64,000 bases of DNA from positions 1-64,000 of the forward strand of contig NZ_SLZG01000010.1 of the NCBI RefSeq assembly GCF_004341625.1. The letters run 5' to 3'. Shown in pieces: positions 62,441 through 64,000 of the stretch. A program made the position numbers and the translations under genes. This stretch comes from Rhizobium sp. BK376 (GTDB lineage: Bacteria > Pseudomonadota > Alphaproteobacteria > Rhizobiales > Rhizobiaceae). Under the pieces are notes generated by a model. That model had not been told where the DNA came from and did no database searches. It saw only the letters and a list, made by a program, of their open reading frames with translations. Positions within the stretch are counted from its first letter, which is position 1; each line of letters begins with the position of its first letter.

Positions 62441-63475
62441 ATGATGGAACTACGCGGCGCCCTGATCGGCTGTGGCTTCTTCGCCATCAACCAGATGCAT
62501 GGATGGAACGACGTCAGTGGAGCCAAGATCGTGGCAATCTGCGACCGCGATCCGGAACGGCTGCGCATCGTCGGCGACCAGTTCGGCATCGAACGGCGTT
62601 ATACCGATGCCGGCGCGCTTTTTGCCGATGGTGGTTTCGATTTCGTCGATATTGCGACAACGGTCGGCAGCCATCGCGCGCTGGTCGAAATGGCCGCTGC
62701 CCATAAGGTTCCGGCCATTTGCCAGAAACCCTTTGCGAAGACGCTCAGCGACGCCAAGGCGATGGTGAAGGCGTGCCGCGATGCCGGCGTGCCGTTGATG
62801 GTGCACGAGAATTTTCGCTGGCAGACGCCGATCCAGGCGGTGCGCGCGGTCCTCGACAGCGGTGTCATCGGGACGCCCTTCTGGGGCCGGCTGTCCTTCC
62901 GGTCGGGCTATGACGTGTTCTCCGGCCAGCCCTATCTTGCCGAGGGCGAGCGCTTCATCATCGAGGATCTCGGCATCCACACGCTCGATATCGCCCGCTT
63001 CCTGCTCGGCGACGTCAAGTCGCTCACGGCAAGGACAAAGCGCGTCAACCCGCGCATTAGGGGCGAGGACGTCGCCACCATTCTTCTCGATCACGAGAGC
63101 GGCGTGACCTCCATCGTCGACGTCAGCTACGCGACCAAGCTTTCGACTGAGCCGTTTCCGGAGACGCTTGTCGAGATCGACGGCAGCGAAGGCACGATCC
63201 GGCTGTCACAAGGCTACCGGCTCGAGGTCACCAACGGCGTTGGCACGGAAATCAAGGACGTCTCGCCAAAACTTCTATCCTGGGCATCGCGCCCCTGGCA
63301 CAATATTCAAGAGAGCGTTTACGCCATCCAGCAGCATTGGACCGATAGATTGGCATCCCGCGAAGAGACCTCAACATCGGGCGCCGACAATCTGAAGACC
63401 TTTGCGCTGGTCGAGGCTGCCTATGAGAGCGCGGCGACCGGAAAGACGGTAGATCTTGGAGCTTTGTTGGGATGA
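62441..63475 (+). CDS. apsD: Gfo/Idh/MocA dehydrogenase, D-apiose dehydrogenase-like ApsD
   Basis: A 344-aa NAD-dependent oxidoreductase. ALIGCGFFAINQMHGWNDV near residue 7 is the nucleotide loop. AICQKPFAKTLSDAKAM near 90 holds the conserved Lys-Pro, and MVHENFRWQTPIQAVRAVL near 118 is the substrate helix. FIIEDLGIHTLDIARFLLG near 170 carries the Asp and His of the active site. In the D-apiose pathway an enzyme of this family oxidises apiose to apionolactone. The neighbouring lactonase-like gene supports the call. It ends in an ATGA overlap with that gene. Confidence 0.8.
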   Translation: MMELRGALIGCGFFAINQMHGWNDVSGAKIVAICDRDPERLRIVGDQFGIERRYTDAGALFADGGFDFVDIATTVGSHRALVEMAAAHKVPAICQKPFAKTLSDAKAMVKACRDAGVPLMVHENFRWQTPIQAVRAVLDSGVIGTPFWGRLSFRSGYDVFSGQPYLAEGERFIIEDLGIHTLDIARFLLGDVKSLTARTKRVNPRIRGEDVATILLDHESGVTSIVDVSYATKLSTEPFPETLVEIDGSEGTIRLSQGYRLEVTNGVGTEIKDVSPKLLSWASRPWHNIQESVYAIQQHWTDRLASREETSTSGADNLKTFALVEAAYESAATGKTVDLGALLG

Positions 63476-64000
63476 CCGAAGACGAGGTCCGACGCCAAAA
63501 TTTCAATCTCTACGGCACCGAGAAGATTGATGCACCGCCGGTTCGGCTGGTGGCTGGACCTCTCAGTGTGGATTTGACTGGCGGCAACCTGCGCAGTATC
63601 GCGTTCGAAGACGTTGAGGTCCTGCGAGGGATTGCCTTTCTCGTTCGCGATTGCGATTGGGGCACCTACGATCCGTTGATAAGCGATCTCGCGATCGATC
63701 GGCACGAGCACGGTTTCGACATCGGCTATACCGCGACCTGCGCCGGTCCCGGCAACTCCAGCCTCACCATCAAGGCAAAGATCCTGGGAGATAGGGCCGG
63801 ACGTCTTGTCTTTGAGGCGGAGGTTACCTCGCCGACCGGTTTCGAGACCAATCGCTGCGGCTTCTGCATCCTCCATCCCATTGTCGGGATCGCCGGTACG
63901 CCGGTTACCGTCGAACATGTCTCCGGCCGGATCGAGCATACGGAACTCCCCGATCTGATCGAGCCGTGGCAGCCTTTCAAGGACATGCGTGCCATCGCTC
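63472..64000 (+). CDS. apnL: D-apionate lactonase-like ApnL, N-terminal part (cut by window edge)
   Basis: 176 codons are visible, starting at an ATG that overlaps the apsD stop. The part seen is a beta-rich domain: NFNLYGTEKIDAPPVRLVAG, LRSIAFEDVEVLRGIAFLVRD (key EVLRGIAFLVRD), CDWGTYDPLISDL, FETNRCGFCILHPIVGIAGTPV and LIEPWQPFKDM. This opening matches my recollection of the ApnL family, about 600 aa, which hydrolyses apionolactone to apionate. The catalytic part lies outside the window. Position between apsD and beyond supports it. Confidence 0.72.
   Translation, partial: MTEDEVRRQNFNLYGTEKIDAPPVRLVAGPLSVDLTGGNLRSIAFEDVEVLRGIAFLVRDCDWGTYDPLISDLAIDRHEHGFDIGYTATCAGPGNSSLTIKAKILGDRAGRLVFEAEVTSPTGFETNRCGFCILHPIVGIAGTPVTVEHVSGRIEHTELPDLIEPWQPFKDMRAIA

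Overview
The window looks like part of a large secondary replicon (megaplasmid or chromid) of a Rhizobium-clade alphaproteobacterium. The genus is inferred from four things seen together: minCDE with a CtrA-type box, an eryABCD/EFG-type erythritol locus, a glpSTPQUV-type polyol ABC transporter, and a D-apiose-type operon. No replication genes, rRNA or tRNA are visible.

Layout. (1) 1-770: the 5' end of an IS630-family transposase at the window edge, with a small divergent winged-helix gene. (2) 849-20066: a surface-polysaccharide cluster, probably O-antigen. A decayed gene lies next to the IS. It is followed by an RgpF-type and a GT4 glycosyltransferase, a convergent dTDP-L-rhamnose operon (rmlC, B, D, A) led by a 629-aa glycosyltransferase, two more minus-strand glycosyltransferases, and a plus-strand run of methyltransferase, Wzm/Wzt exporter, TylF-type methyltransferase, acetyltransferase, a 654-aa protein of unknown type and a tandem GT2. 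(3) 20298-22229: a CtrA-like box, minC-minD-minE and a strong hairpin. (4) 22273-29112: accessory metabolism, with an SDR lacking its catalytic lysine, two alpha/beta hydrolases (one without the nucleophilic serine), a TMEM175-like membrane protein, a CGNR regulator with a palindromic operator, a small anchored protein, and an acetamidase plus amidohydrolase pair. (5) 29121-35168: a six-gene polyol ABC transporter. (6) 35771-38835: an orphan grpE, an MFS transporter and a polyol-type SDR. (7) 39092-51454: a complete erythritol locus, with eryD-A-B-C and deoR-tpiB-rpiB on the minus strand and a divergent DUF2291-eryE-F-G uptake operon. (8) 51677-56801: a DeoR / FGGY kinase / DeoR / GlpD-like cassette of unassigned substrate. 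(9) 57236-64000: an operon matching the D-apiose pathway: apnO, SBP, DUF2291, ATPase, permease, apsD, and apnL cut by the window end.

How the parts work together. The right half is one long carbohydrate-scavenging island. Erythritol should enter through EryEFG, be phosphorylated (EryA), oxidised (EryB) and converted by three isomerases (EryC, TpiB/EryH, RpiB/EryI) to D-erythrose 4-phosphate. Apiose should enter by the second ABC system and be oxidised (ApsD), delactonised (ApnL) and oxido-isomerised (ApnO). The later apiose steps are not in the window. Both ribose-type transporters carry a DUF2291 gene directly before the ATPase gene. The most interesting unexplained parts are that DUF2291 pairing, the unassigned kinase/dehydrogenase cassette, and a short motif shared by the ery promoters. 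All functional names rest on sequence reading and recall of families; no database search was run.
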